From the NCBI GenBank assembly GCA_015272395.1, contig JACYLQ010000003.1, forward strand, positions 1-63,883: a DNA stretch of 63,883 bases, given 5' to 3'. This document shows, one piece after another, positions 17,585-26,199 of this stretch. The notes beneath the pieces are model-generated. The model was not told where the DNA came from and did no database searches. It worked only from the letters and a program-made list of their open reading frames with translations. The translations under genes and the position numbers were made by a program. The DNA comes from Calothrix sp. C42_A2020_038 (lineage in GTDB: Bacteria; Cyanobacteriota; Cyanobacteriia; Cyanobacteriales; Nostocaceae). How positions within the stretch are numbered: position 1 is the first letter of the stretch; the number at the start of each line of letters is the position of its first letter.

Positions 17585-18216
17585 GTATAGAAGCAATTCG
17601 TAACGGTACACTCAAAAATTTACCTGGTAGTGATTTAGAAGACGAGGATTTGTCGAATCTTGATTTAACCCGTATTCAGCTTGCAGGTGCTAATGCGGTT
17701 GGAGTCAATTTTCAGAATTCTAAACTCGAAGGTGGGCATTTAGAAGGTGCAAATTTAATGGGTGCCAATCTCCAGCATACTGACTTGCGGGCAAACTTAA
17801 TGGGCGCCAACTTAATGCAAGCTGATTTAACAGGTGCTGATTTACGTGGCAGCAATTTACGTGGTGCAAACTTAATGGGCGCCATTCTTAGCGATGTATC
17901 GCTTGCTGGAGCATTTCTCAGTGGCGCCAACTTAATGAACGTCAACTTCCAAGGAGTAGACCTACGTGGTGCAGATTTACGTGGTGTAAATTTAATGGGT
18001 GCCAACCTTAAAGGTGCAGATTTAAGTCGCGCAGACTTACAGGGGGCTAATTTTAGCCAAGCCAACCTAGAAGAAGCTGACTTACGGGGAGCAAACTTAG
18101 CAGGGGCAAATTTAACAGGAGCCAACTTACTTTGTGCCGAACTTGAAGGAGCAAATTTAAACGGCGTAAATTTAGATAGAGCCTGCTTAACTGGAACAAT
18201 AGCTATTTCTAGTTAA
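17581..18216 (+). CDS. Pentapeptide repeat protein
   Basis: Of 211 residues, about 180 are A(D/N)LXX repeats, which fold as a four-sided right-handed beta helix. The repeat register is broken once at HTDLRANLMGAN, where two residues are missing from a unit, so a kink or restart is expected there. There is no signal peptide, so the protein is cytoplasmic. Its start overlaps the DICT/HD gene by four bases, making a partner role in that signalling unit likely. The repeated DNA of the GANLMGA units contains several GGCGCC palindromes. Confidence 0.92.
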   Translation: MSIEAIRNGTLKNLPGSDLEDEDLSNLDLTRIQLAGANAVGVNFQNSKLEGGHLEGANLMGANLQHTDLRANLMGANLMQADLTGADLRGSNLRGANLMGAILSDVSLAGAFLSGANLMNVNFQGVDLRGADLRGVNLMGANLKGADLSRADLQGANFSQANLEEADLRGANLAGANLTGANLLCAELEGANLNGVNLDRACLTGTIAISS

Positions 18217-18232
18217 ATTTAAAAACAACAAG

Positions 18233-18342
18233 TTACAGCAAATTTCAAGTTGGTTAAATACAGCCGAGCAGGCACTCTCTGCCCACTCCACAACTGTTTG
18301 ATTTTTATCTATATACAAGAGCGCAACCTAACAACTGCTATA
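18233..18342 (+). repeat. MITE-like dispersed repeat, copy B
   Basis: This is the second copy of the repeat at 2285-2394, in the opposite orientation. It starts with TTACAGCAAATTTCAAGTTG and ends near CAACTGCTATA. Compared with copy A it has a changed segment in the middle (CAGGCACTCTCTGCCC in place of GCGGACAAGGATACCC). It sits 16 bases after the pentapeptide gene stop. Confidence 0.7.
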
Positions 18343-18485
18343 AAACTAGCATTGATTCCCTTACTTTAATTTATGTTCATTCAATTTATATGTAATTTTA
18401 ATTACTTTATAAACTCCCAAAATATACTCATATATTTTAACAACTTGTTGTGCCAATCTTGATTTAATAATAATCAAAGTATATC

Positions 18486-19568
18486 ATGGCACAATTTAGT
18501 CAGCATATATTACTGAAGTATCTGGAACTAGGAATAATAGTACTTTTCGCGACTAGTGCGGAACTAGCAACACTATCACCTGCGTTTGCGAATACTTCCA
18601 TCTCGTTTGAGACAAAAGTTCAAGACCAAGGTAGAAAACTTCTTCGTTACCGCATACCAGCGAGATTTTACAACGGTTCGGAGTTTTCTGAAGGACTGGC
18701 ACCTGTCAGAATTGGTAAGAAGTATGGTTTTATCAATAAAAACGGCAAACTTCTTATTCAAGCTAATTTTGATGAAGTGTTAGAATTTTCCGAAGGTTTG
18801 GCAGCAGTTCGGTTAGGCTCTAAGTGGGGTTATATTAACAGGGAAGGTAGATTTAGAATTCTACCCCAATTGGATGAGCCTGATTTATTTAGCGAAGGAT
18901 TAGTATCTGTCAAAATTGGCGATAAATACGGGTTTATGAATAGACAAGGTAGAGTTGTCATTCAACCTCAGTTTGATGATGTTGCATCTGCTTTTGAAGA
19001 AGGATTAGCAGCTGTGAAGATTGGGGAAAAATACGGTTATATTAACAGACAGGGGCAGTTTCTTATTCCCCCACAGTTTGAAGGTGCCTTTTTGTTCAAA
19101 AACGGGTTGGCAGCAGTAAAATCAACTGGTAAATGGGGATTTATCAATAAAAACGGTAAATTTGTTATCCAGCCACAATTTGATCAAGCAAATTTCTTCC
19201 GCGCGGAACTAACACCTGTAAAAATGGGTGAAAAATATGGTTTTATCGACAAACAAGGTAAATTTATAATTGCAGCCAAATTTGATGGCGCCAGCGAATT
19301 TAAAGACGAGTTAGCACGTGTCAAAGTTGGTGACAAATATGGCTACATCAACCGTCAAGGGAAAATCATCATCGAACCTCAATTTGAAGATGCCACTGTT
19401 TTTAGCGAAGGGTTAGCACAAGTCAAAGTCGGTAACAAATGGGGTTATATCAACAAAAAGGGTCAACTAGTTATCGAACCACAGTTTGACGAAGTTCGCC
19501 GCTTTTCTGAAGGGGTTGCAAATGTTTGTACTAGTGGAAAATGCGGTTTTATCCGTAGACCCTTGTAA
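18486..19568 (+). CDS. WG-repeat (KWG) protein, predicted exported
   Basis: The 360-residue protein has an amino-terminal signal segment ending around SPAFA and then about seven to eight copies of a 35-40 residue unit. The unit has the pattern FSEGLA-V--G-KYGFINK-GK--I-PQFD, the WG or KWG repeat, which is thought to form a beta-rich scaffold. Such proteins are common in filamentous cyanobacteria and are probably envelope or periplasmic binding scaffolds. The repeats are well conserved, suggesting recent internal duplication. No catalytic residue is visible. Confidence 0.88.
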   Translation: MAQFSQHILLKYLELGIIVLFATSAELATLSPAFANTSISFETKVQDQGRKLLRYRIPARFYNGSEFSEGLAPVRIGKKYGFINKNGKLLIQANFDEVLEFSEGLAAVRLGSKWGYINREGRFRILPQLDEPDLFSEGLVSVKIGDKYGFMNRQGRVVIQPQFDDVASAFEEGLAAVKIGEKYGYINRQGQFLIPPQFEGAFLFKNGLAAVKSTGKWGFINKNGKFVIQPQFDQANFFRAELTPVKMGEKYGFIDKQGKFIIAAKFDGASEFKDELARVKVGDKYGYINRQGKIIIEPQFEDATVFSEGLAQVKVGNKWGYINKKGQLVIEPQFDEVRRFSEGVANVCTSGKCGFIRRPL

Positions 19569-19597
19569 TTAACTCTTCCTGGTTTTTAAACCCTGAG

Positions 19598-20434
19598 CTA
19601 CCTAACTCTACTACGTATCCACAAAGCTAGCGCTAATAAGAAACTCAACCCCATAACACCTGCTAAGGGATTATCGTTTACCCCCGTTACCCATACTGGA
19701 ACAGTACCTGTGTATCTAATCAATTTACCAACATTAATAACGTACCAACCCCAAATTAACCCAGCGTGAATACCAATTGCTAAACCCAAACGTCCGTTAC
19801 AGCTGCGCTTTGCCCATATGCAAATTAATGCCAGTAGCAATAAACCAAAAAATTGTGGTGAGGTACGAATTATCTCTGGGATGGGTTTAATAAAGTGGGA
19901 TACTGGAAAAATTATCCCTACTGCCCACAGTACAACGCTTGGCCTGTAGTCCCGCTCTAACTCATCGTATAAAAAGCCACGAAAAAATAATTCCTCAGCA
20001 ATTCCTGTTCCAAACGCTGTGGGTATAGCTTCTATTACAAATCTTAGTATTCCAGAATTTACTTGGCGCCACTCTAACCAACCTAATAATCCTTGGACAA
20101 TAAATAATATCTGAATACTAATCAAGCCTATCGCTAAACCGCGCAAGAGTTCGGCGCCGTTTTTTCGAGAAAATTCTAAACCAACATGCTTATATATTCT
20201 CGGTTGCTTGTGAACTAATTTACTCCACCACGGCAAAAATATAAAAAACTCTATTGCCAGCAGCCCCATTGTTAAAATTGTGACTAAATTAGTATCACGT
20301 ATTAGTAGATATATTGGTGCCGCTATTGGTAGCCAGATTACAGCCAAACAAGCAAGAAAGCCAACTATCCGGATAGGGGCTGAACGTTGGGCTAGTAAAC
20401 TAATATTCAATATACCAAGTTTTAAATTGTACAT
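19598..20434 (-). CDS. CPBP-family (CAAX-type) intramembrane metalloprotease
   Basis: The 278-residue protein has seven to eight predicted membrane helices and the family motifs EELFFRG (paired catalytic glutamates with Arg) and FPVSHFIKP (metal-binding His). CPBP proteases cleave near or within membranes; bacterial roles include protein sorting and bacteriocin self-immunity. The ATG at 20434 is preferred over an in-frame TTG at 20485, which would add a hydrophilic extension. It is tail-to-tail with the WG-repeat gene and 125 bases downstream of clpS on the same strand. Confidence 0.85.
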   Translation of the reverse strand: MYNLKLGILNISLLAQRSAPIRIVGFLACLAVIWLPIAAPIYLLIRDTNLVTILTMGLLAIEFFIFLPWWSKLVHKQPRIYKHVGLEFSRKNGAELLRGLAIGLISIQILFIVQGLLGWLEWRQVNSGILRFVIEAIPTAFGTGIAEELFFRGFLYDELERDYRPSVVLWAVGIIFPVSHFIKPIPEIIRTSPQFFGLLLLALICIWAKRSCNGRLGLAIGIHAGLIWGWYVINVGKLIRYTGTVPVWVTGVNDNPLAGVMGLSFLLALALWIRSRVR

Positions 20435-20559
20435 AGTTAAAGCGTACTTATCTGTACGCTTCGATTCAAAGAGATTTGGTATCAAAATGACGAAAACTTG
20501 GTATTTAGGGTTTCAAACCCCAGAGACGGTATTTTTTTGCGAATGCGTGGATAACATCA

Positions 20560-20841
20560 CTACTCATCTGGTTCTATAGTACTAGTTAGCCCATGAGCTT
20601 TCAGAGTTTCGCAATAAAACTCGGCGTGTTCTTGAGCGCAGGTGATAACTAGGGCAAGACCATTAGTGTGTGCTTCCATCATGATGCTGACAGCTTGCGG
20701 TTGTGTAAGGCTCGGTACTGTAGTCATAAGAGTCTGCACCACGTATTCCATTGGGTTGAAATCGTCGTTATGGAGCAGAACGCGATACCGAGGCGCCAGC
20801 TTCCGGGTTGTTGAAGTTTTTTCAATGGTTTCTACTGACAC
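20560..20841 (-). CDS. clpS: ATP-dependent Clp protease adaptor ClpS
   Basis: The 93-residue protein shows the ClpS core: YRVLLHNDDFNPMEYVVQTLM with the Asn-Asp pair that binds N-degron amino groups, then QAVSIMMEAHTNGLALVITCAQEHAEFYCETL. ClpS delivers proteins bearing destabilising amino-terminal residues to the ClpC/ClpP protease. The start is GTG at 20841. A short polar amino-terminal extension precedes the core, as in other ClpS proteins. Cyanobacteria often have two ClpS versions, and I cannot say which this is. Confidence 0.94.
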   Translation of the reverse strand: MSVETIEKTSTTRKLAPRYRVLLHNDDFNPMEYVVQTLMTTVPSLTQPQAVSIMMEAHTNGLALVITCAQEHAEFYCETLKAHGLTSTIEPDE

Positions 20842-21058
20842 AGTTCTTGGCTATGGTTATTCAAATACTACAAAAGAGACATTACGGGCGTGAAAACTTA
20901 ACACTTATTCATCTATTTTAGATCATCTAACTGCAAATACGAGCTAAATTCAAACTATTACTTCTATAGGACAACCACTGTATAATTAGATATGATGAGT
21001 GTAATAAGCGAATCGCTGACTACGAGGAAGATGCGGTATCCCGTATCACTAGGTACGT

Positions 21059-21400
21059 ATGAATCAAAACCTAGATTTTCAGCCAGGACAGATTTTATAT
21101 TTAGAATATGAGCAAAAGCGATTGTACACTGAACTAATCCAAGTGGTTAGGGAGCGTCAGTTGTTTTGGGTGCGTCCCCTGTTGCTTGCTGATTTTGCCC
21201 AAGAACCGACCTTAGTAACTGACTTGCGCTCTAGTTCTGATTTACTCTGGTCAGCAAATTTCTTTCAACCAGCTTTAGACGTTGAAGTCGTTTCGTTTTT
21301 TACCAACGTCCTAGCGAAAGAATCAGAGCTAGGTGTTGAAGTTACGGCAAAAAAGCAACTTAATGGTTTTATTCAACAGCTTTGGAGTAATTTATACTAA
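21059..21400 (+). CDS. Small conserved cyanobacterial protein
   Basis: The 113-residue protein (MNQNLDFQPGQILYLEYEQ, then RLYTELIQVVRERQLFWVRPLLLAD and TDLRSSSDLLWSANFFQPALD) has alternating strands early on and a helical end. It looks like a small beta-barrel type fold. I do not recognise a named domain. It is monocistronic and closed by the strong terminator at 21441-21470. Confidence 0.7.
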   Translation: MNQNLDFQPGQILYLEYEQKRLYTELIQVVRERQLFWVRPLLLADFAQEPTLVTDLRSSSDLLWSANFFQPALDVEVVSFFTNVLAKESELGVEVTAKKQLNGFIQQLWSNLY

Positions 21401-21440
21401 TTTGAAAAATAAATGCGACAGATAGAGATAAAAAGTCGAA

Positions 21441-21475
21441 AACCCCTTACATTTGGTTGTAAGGGGTTTTATTTT
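21441..21475. terminator. Strong bidirectional terminator
   Basis: The stem AACCCCTTACA / TGTAAGGGGTT is eleven bases with a six-base loop. It is followed by TTATTTTC on the plus strand and by TTCGACTTTTT on the minus strand. It lies between two convergent small genes and can serve both. Confidence 0.9.
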
Positions 21476-21563
21476 CGGTTATCCATAACTAATGTTTATA
21501 CAATCGAAAAAAGCAATTTTCAGGAAAAGTGCAATTACAATCAATTTTCACTTCCCTAAAGAT

Positions 21564-21758
21564 TTAACAGCTCGCCACTAACTGTATACGGCCTGCATCC
21601 ATCTCAGCCATAAGTAATTCCAATGCTTCGTAGTCAACATCTGAAATGTAGCCCATTTCTGTCAACTCGTAGTTAATCTCGTTTTCGATCTCTGGAGTTA
21701 ATTTTTTTATGTTCAAAGCTTTCTCCACCAGTCGGCGAATCGCATATTTTGTTCTCAT
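21564..21758 (-). CDS. Small conserved cyanobacterial protein
   Basis: The 64-residue protein reads MRTKYAIRRLVEKALNIKK, then LTPEIENEINYELTEMGYIS and DVDYEALELLMAEMDAGRI. It is all-helical, with a basic start and an acidic end. I believe close relatives are widespread in Nostocales, but there is no assigned function. It has its own terminator at 21441-21475. Confidence 0.75.
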   Translation of the reverse strand: MRTKYAIRRLVEKALNIKKLTPEIENEINYELTEMGYISDVDYEALELLMAEMDAGRIQLVASC

Positions 21759-22131
21759 TTTTAGATATACCCAACTTCTATATTAGTGATTATCCCAGGT
21801 CTGTTTTTGTATAAAAAGTGATGGAGGTATGCGTTTACCAGTGATTAAAATCACAGCGACTATAGTGCTTATTCAGAGACGCTATGGCATCATCGGCTCT
21901 GGAAATTGATTAAACCTACACCAAAGGGGGGAAGATTCGTCTGAAGGCTTGGGCTAGGTAAGCTTAATCTTTCAAGCTTTAAGAAACATCAGCTAACAAG
22001 TTTAGTTATCATAGCCAATTAATTACATCATTCACCATTAAATAAAGGTTAAGTTACGGTAAGTAAATCTAGTTGTATAAATATGACTCAAAATTTAATT
22101 AATAAAAGTATATTTAAGCACAGATTTTTCA
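21759..22131. other. Intergenic region before the STAS unit
   Basis: About 370 bases without a recognisable gene. It contains the short perfect palindrome GTGATTAAAATCAC at 21841-21854, which could be a dimeric regulator site. Two AAGCTT sequences lie near 21960-21980. No clear promoter boxes were picked. Confidence 0.35.
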
Positions 22132-22263
22132 ATGGTTGTGGGAATCTTTAAGCGAAGTACATTCTTCGATAAGATTCAGCAAAGAGATGTAATACGAATG
22201 GTCGATGCCATGAAAAAAGGTTTATGGTCAAATACATCTATCTTTAAAGTTTGTGAACTTTAA
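22132..22263 (+). CDS. Possible 43-residue small protein upstream of the STAS gene
   Basis: An ATG at 22132 opens a frame of 43 residues (MVVGIFKRSTFFDKIQQRDV, then IRMVDAMKKGLWSNTSIFKV) and stops 21 bases before the STAS gene. The composition is protein-like, with basic and hydrophobic residues well mixed. No strong ribosome binding site precedes it. It could be a true small protein, a leader peptide, or the tail of a decayed gene. I cannot assign a family. Confidence 0.35.
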   Translation: MVVGIFKRSTFFDKIQQRDVIRMVDAMKKGLWSNTSIFKVCEL

Positions 22264-22284
22264 ATAGGTAAATAGGATGTAAAT

Positions 22285-22614
22285 ATGCAAGCAGTACTTA
22301 GTAATCCCAAATTAACAGTGGTTCGTCCCCAAGGCAGTTTAAATGCGGCTAACGCTTTGGAACTCGAACGCGATTTGACAGCAGCTTTGAGACTTGATGA
22401 TAGCGATGGTATGCTCGTCAACTTAGCAAACGTAGAATCGATGGATAGCGCCGGTTTGATGGCTTTAGTATCTACCCTGAAGCAGGCTCAATCTATAAAC
22501 AAACGATTTAGCATTTGCTGCGTATCTCCAGCATTACGTATAATTTTTGAGCTAACTCAACTGGACAGTGTATTTGAGATATTGCCAGACGAGACTGCAT
22601 TGACAAGTGTGTAA
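22285..22614 (+). CDS. STAS-domain anti-sigma factor antagonist-like protein
   Basis: The 109-residue single-domain protein matches the STAS fold, including MLVNLANVESMDSAGLMALV with the phospho-acceptor Ser in the MDSAGL motif. In other bacteria such proteins are phosphorylated by a switch kinase and, when dephosphorylated, bind an anti-sigma factor. No kinase or phosphatase is adjacent, so the partner is unlinked. GGATG lies just upstream of the ATG. Confidence 0.88.
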   Translation: MQAVLSNPKLTVVRPQGSLNAANALELERDLTAALRLDDSDGMLVNLANVESMDSAGLMALVSTLKQAQSINKRFSICCVSPALRIIFELTQLDSVFEILPDETALTSV

Positions 22615-22783
22615 TTCCTTGTAGGATGAAGTAAACACTCTTGTTTAATCGCAGCAATACTGCACCAAATAATACTAACCAGCGTAGCTAGTAGGATTGT
22701 ACTTGAGAGATCTCGATAACCCGAATTAATGCTAAGTTGGAGGTGAGTAGCTGTATATCAAAGTATGGTTAAAATAGCATAAC

Positions 22784-25411
22784 GTGGCTGTTGCAGTAGA
22801 AGAATTAATTACATCGGATATTCTCAAACCAGCACGTTACCTTGGTAACGAACTGGGAGCTGTACACAAACCCTGGCAAATTGCCAATGTACGTTGGGTA
22901 CTTACATATCCAGAGATTTATGAAGTTGGTGCATCGAATTTAGGACATATTATCCTATACAACATTCTTAATGCCCAACCCCGTCAATTGTGCGACCGCG
23001 CCTATTTACCAGCACCGGACTTAGCAGCGAAATTACGCGCGACTCAAACGCCGTTATTTGCTGTCGAGTCTAAGCGGTCGCTTGCCGAATTTGATATTCT
23101 TGGTTTTAGCCTTAGTTATGAACTAGGCGCCACAAATATATTGGAAATGCTCGACTTAGCAGGAATACCCCTGACTTCTAAAGAGCGAGATAATGGACAA
23201 AATTATCCCCTGATTTTTGCAGGTGGACAAACCGCAACCTCTAACCCAGAACCATATACGGACTTCTTGGACTTTATAGCCCTAGGCGATGGTGAAGAGC
23301 TCCTACCCGAAATAGGTATGGTCTTGGAAGAGGGAAAAGCAGCCTCCCTAAGTCGTGAAGAATTATTACTAGACCTTGCTCAGATACCAGGTGTATACGT
23401 ACCAAGGTTTTATGAGCAAGGAACTGATGGGTCGGTTCATCCAAATCATCCAGATGTACCGAAACGAATCCTACGTCGAGTTGCAACGCCAATTCCTGCA
23501 TACTCAATTGGTCTAGTTCCTTATGTACAAACAGTCCATGACCGTTTGACGATAGAAATTCGCCGTGGATGCACAAGGGGATGTAGATTTTGTCAGCCAG
23601 GAATGCTGACTCGTCCAGCGCGCGATGTCGAGCCAGACAAGGTAATTGAGTCAATTGAGAAAGGAATGCGCTTCACGGGTTACAATGAATTTTCTTTACT
23701 ATCATTAAGTTGTTCTGATTATTTGTCCTTGCCAGCAGTAGGGATGGAAATCAAAAATCGCTTGAAGGACGAAAATATATCGCTTTCTTTACCAAGCCAG
23801 CGAGTAGACAGATTCGATGAAAATATCGCCAACATACTGGGTGGTACAAGGCAAAGCGGTTTAACATTCGCTCCGGAAGCAGGCACGCAGCGAATGCGTG
23901 ATATTATCAACAAGGGTTTAACCAACGAGGAATTGCTGCGTGGTGTTAAGACAGCTTGGGAAAAAGGTTGGGATAAAATTAAGCTTTATTTCATGATTGG
24001 CTTACCAGGCGAAACCGATGCTGATGTTTTGGGTATTGCTGAAACAGTAGCTTGGTTACAACGCGAATGCCGAGGTAAAGGAAGAAAACCGCTTAATTTT
24101 AATGTGACTATTTCTAACTTTACTCCCAAGCCTCATACCCCATTTCAATGGCATTCCGTTGCTAAGGCTGACTTTGAACACAAGCAAGAACTTTTACGTC
24201 AACAATTTCGGAGAATGCGTGGAATTAAGGTAAATTATACCGATATCCGCTTATCCGCTATGGAGGATTTTATTGGCAGAGGAGACCGAAGCTTAGGTAA
24301 AGTCTTGAAAAGAGCATGGCAATTAGGTGCCGGCATGGATTCGTGGTATGACAGTGTCGAACGCGCGTTTAATGCATGGGGACAAGCTATTGCCGAGGCT
24401 AATTTAGAATGGAAGTACCGCCAAGTCGAGAACGGTGAGTGGAATGTAATGGAATGTAAAAAAAATGATACATTTTTTGATGTTCCTTTACCTTGGGACC
24501 ATATTGACACTGGTATCGATAAAAGCTGGCTAAAGGAGGATTTACAGCGTGCGTTGTCAGCTGCCACAGTCCCTGACTGCTCGTTTGACTCATGTTCGCA
24601 CTGTGGAGTATGCAGTACTGATTTTGGCCACAACATAGTAATTGAACCAGGTGAATGTCCTGACTTTGCTGGGGAATTTACTCCCAACACAAATAAAGTG
24701 CAACGTTTGCGTGTTTGGTTTGGTAAAACAGGAGATATGGCATTAGTCAGTCACTTGGATTTAATGCGTCTTTTCGACCGTGTGGTGCGTCGAGCAAATT
24801 TACCCATCGCATTTACAGGTGGTTTTCATCCCAACCCTCGAATCTCTCTTGCTAGTGCTTTGCCTTTAGGTGCAACAAGTAGCGGTGAAATAGTTGATTT
24901 TGAAATGACACAAGCTGTTGATTTGGAAAGTTTTCGGCTTCAACTTTCTCAGACACTTCCTAGCGAGATACCTATATATAATGTCGTAGAAATCGACTTA
25001 AAGGCACCTGCTGCTGCGAGTGTTTTGGAAACTTCTGAATATTTAATTACTGTAGCAACCGAAACTGAAGCAAATCCCATAAAGTGGCAAGCTTGGCTTG
25101 ATACAATCAAGGCAAGACCAGAAATTTGGTGGGAACAAACAACAAAATCAGGCAAAAAGCAACTAATCAATTTACGTGAACGCTTGTTTGATTTAGAATT
25201 AGTTGAGAGTGCGAGTACATTTGATAATGTTGCCACATTGCGATATGTTGGTAGTTGTCGTAACGATGGTATGCTGTTGCGTCCTGAACAAATTCTGTTT
25301 ATGCTAGAGCAAGTAGCAAGTGTAGAATATCAATTACTACACATCCATCGTATCAGTCTCGGTTTACAATCTGAAACCAGTCTACGGACAACGAAAAATT
25401 TGTTGCCCTAA
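22784..25411 (+). CDS. TIGR03960-type radical SAM protein fused to DUF2344
   Basis: The 875-residue protein combines a B12-binding-like amino terminus (about 40-200), a radical SAM core with CX3CX2C in RRGCTRGCRFCQPGM near residue 267, and a linker with several Cys (CSFDSCSHCGVCSTDFGHN) that could bind a second cluster. A carboxy-terminal DUF2344 domain follows, starting near 640 (LRVWFGKTGDMALVSHLDLMR). In many other bacteria the two parts are separate adjacent genes. The start is GTG at 22784, because the only nearby ATG leads straight to a stop. The reaction is not known to me. Confidence 0.87.
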   Translation: MAVAVEELITSDILKPARYLGNELGAVHKPWQIANVRWVLTYPEIYEVGASNLGHIILYNILNAQPRQLCDRAYLPAPDLAAKLRATQTPLFAVESKRSLAEFDILGFSLSYELGATNILEMLDLAGIPLTSKERDNGQNYPLIFAGGQTATSNPEPYTDFLDFIALGDGEELLPEIGMVLEEGKAASLSREELLLDLAQIPGVYVPRFYEQGTDGSVHPNHPDVPKRILRRVATPIPAYSIGLVPYVQTVHDRLTIEIRRGCTRGCRFCQPGMLTRPARDVEPDKVIESIEKGMRFTGYNEFSLLSLSCSDYLSLPAVGMEIKNRLKDENISLSLPSQRVDRFDENIANILGGTRQSGLTFAPEAGTQRMRDIINKGLTNEELLRGVKTAWEKGWDKIKLYFMIGLPGETDADVLGIAETVAWLQRECRGKGRKPLNFNVTISNFTPKPHTPFQWHSVAKADFEHKQELLRQQFRRMRGIKVNYTDIRLSAMEDFIGRGDRSLGKVLKRAWQLGAGMDSWYDSVERAFNAWGQAIAEANLEWKYRQVENGEWNVMECKKNDTFFDVPLPWDHIDTGIDKSWLKEDLQRALSAATVPDCSFDSCSHCGVCSTDFGHNIVIEPGECPDFAGEFTPNTNKVQRLRVWFGKTGDMALVSHLDLMRLFDRVVRRANLPIAFTGGFHPNPRISLASALPLGATSSGEIVDFEMTQAVDLESFRLQLSQTLPSEIPIYNVVEIDLKAPAAASVLETSEYLITVATETEANPIKWQAWLDTIKARPEIWWEQTTKSGKKQLINLRERLFDLELVESASTFDNVATLRYVGSCRNDGMLLRPEQILFMLEQVASVEYQLLHIHRISLGLQSETSLRTTKNLLP

Positions 25412-26199
25412 AATTAATGTGAGGGAATTGATTTTTGACAAGGTTGCGTTAGAATGATATGAAGAGGAATTTTCTGGCGCTGCATGTACAATCTGCTGAT
25501 TCGTTACCCTGATAATCAGGGCATCAAAGCTATATATGTTGGAGTGTAGTTTATAGGATTTTATCCCGGACAAAAATCGCGTAGATTAAAAGGCACTCTT
25601 CTTGGCAATTGCTCTGCACACGAATCAGGTATGATTTGATCGGCTTCGCCAGTAAATTCCTAGTAGTATCTTTTGTGCGAAAAATCGCTCTAGCAGCCAA
25701 TTCCACACTTTGGTTTTCTGAGTGCATACTCAATCCCAAAGCTGGCTTCACACCAGCTTTGTAGAGAGTTTTATTTCCCTGGTAGCACTAATCAAGTTGC
25801 GACCTGGTCAAGCTTTAAGCTTAAAAGCTTTTTTAAAAAGCTTAATTTAAGGCAGTAACTTTCAGCCAAACAATGAGCAGAACTTTTTATTTATACTCAT
25901 GTAGATGAAGCATTGTAGCAAAAATCACAAAGGACGGATGATTTTTATTGTTTAAAACTTTATGCAGCCGTTCTGGAGCGTTTACAAAGAATATAAACGC
26001 GAAATCGTTTTCCTGATATTACATGCTTTCCGATTTTATCTTCTTGGTGTGGTTCGTAGTGCCGATAATTTCTTACTAAAATAATGCGAACTTAAGTAAA
26101 GCAGTTTAAATAACAAGCAGTTCAGAAGTTGGAAGTATGGGTATATCGGCTGATTATTCTCCAGAACTGTTTATGCTGCAGTCTTTTTGAGGAAATTTA
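25412..26199. promoter_or_regulatory. Long leader region of rne
   Basis: Nearly 800 bases precede rne. The right part is AT-rich and T-rich and likely includes a long 5' leader. RNase E genes are commonly autoregulated through cleavage of such leaders, including in cyanobacteria, so I infer the same here. Internal marks are a hairpin CAAAGCTGG / CCAGCTTTG at 25737-25761 and four AAGCTT sequences within 34 bases at 25810-25843. GAGG lies just before the rne ATG. A minus-strand frame at 25551-25751 is unsupported. Confidence 0.45.
25737..25761 (+). terminator. Hairpin, possible terminator
   Basis: A perfect nine-base stem CAAAGCTGG / CCAGCTTTG with a seven-base loop is followed by TAGAGAGTTTTATTT. 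The T-run is not immediate, so termination is uncertain. It could close the radical SAM transcript or be part of the rne leader. Confidence 0.4.

Noticed and set aside
25551-25751. 66-residue minus-strand frame in the rne leader
   Set aside because: Partly protein-like, but it overlaps a hairpin and has no ribosome site or recognisable family. Left uncalled.
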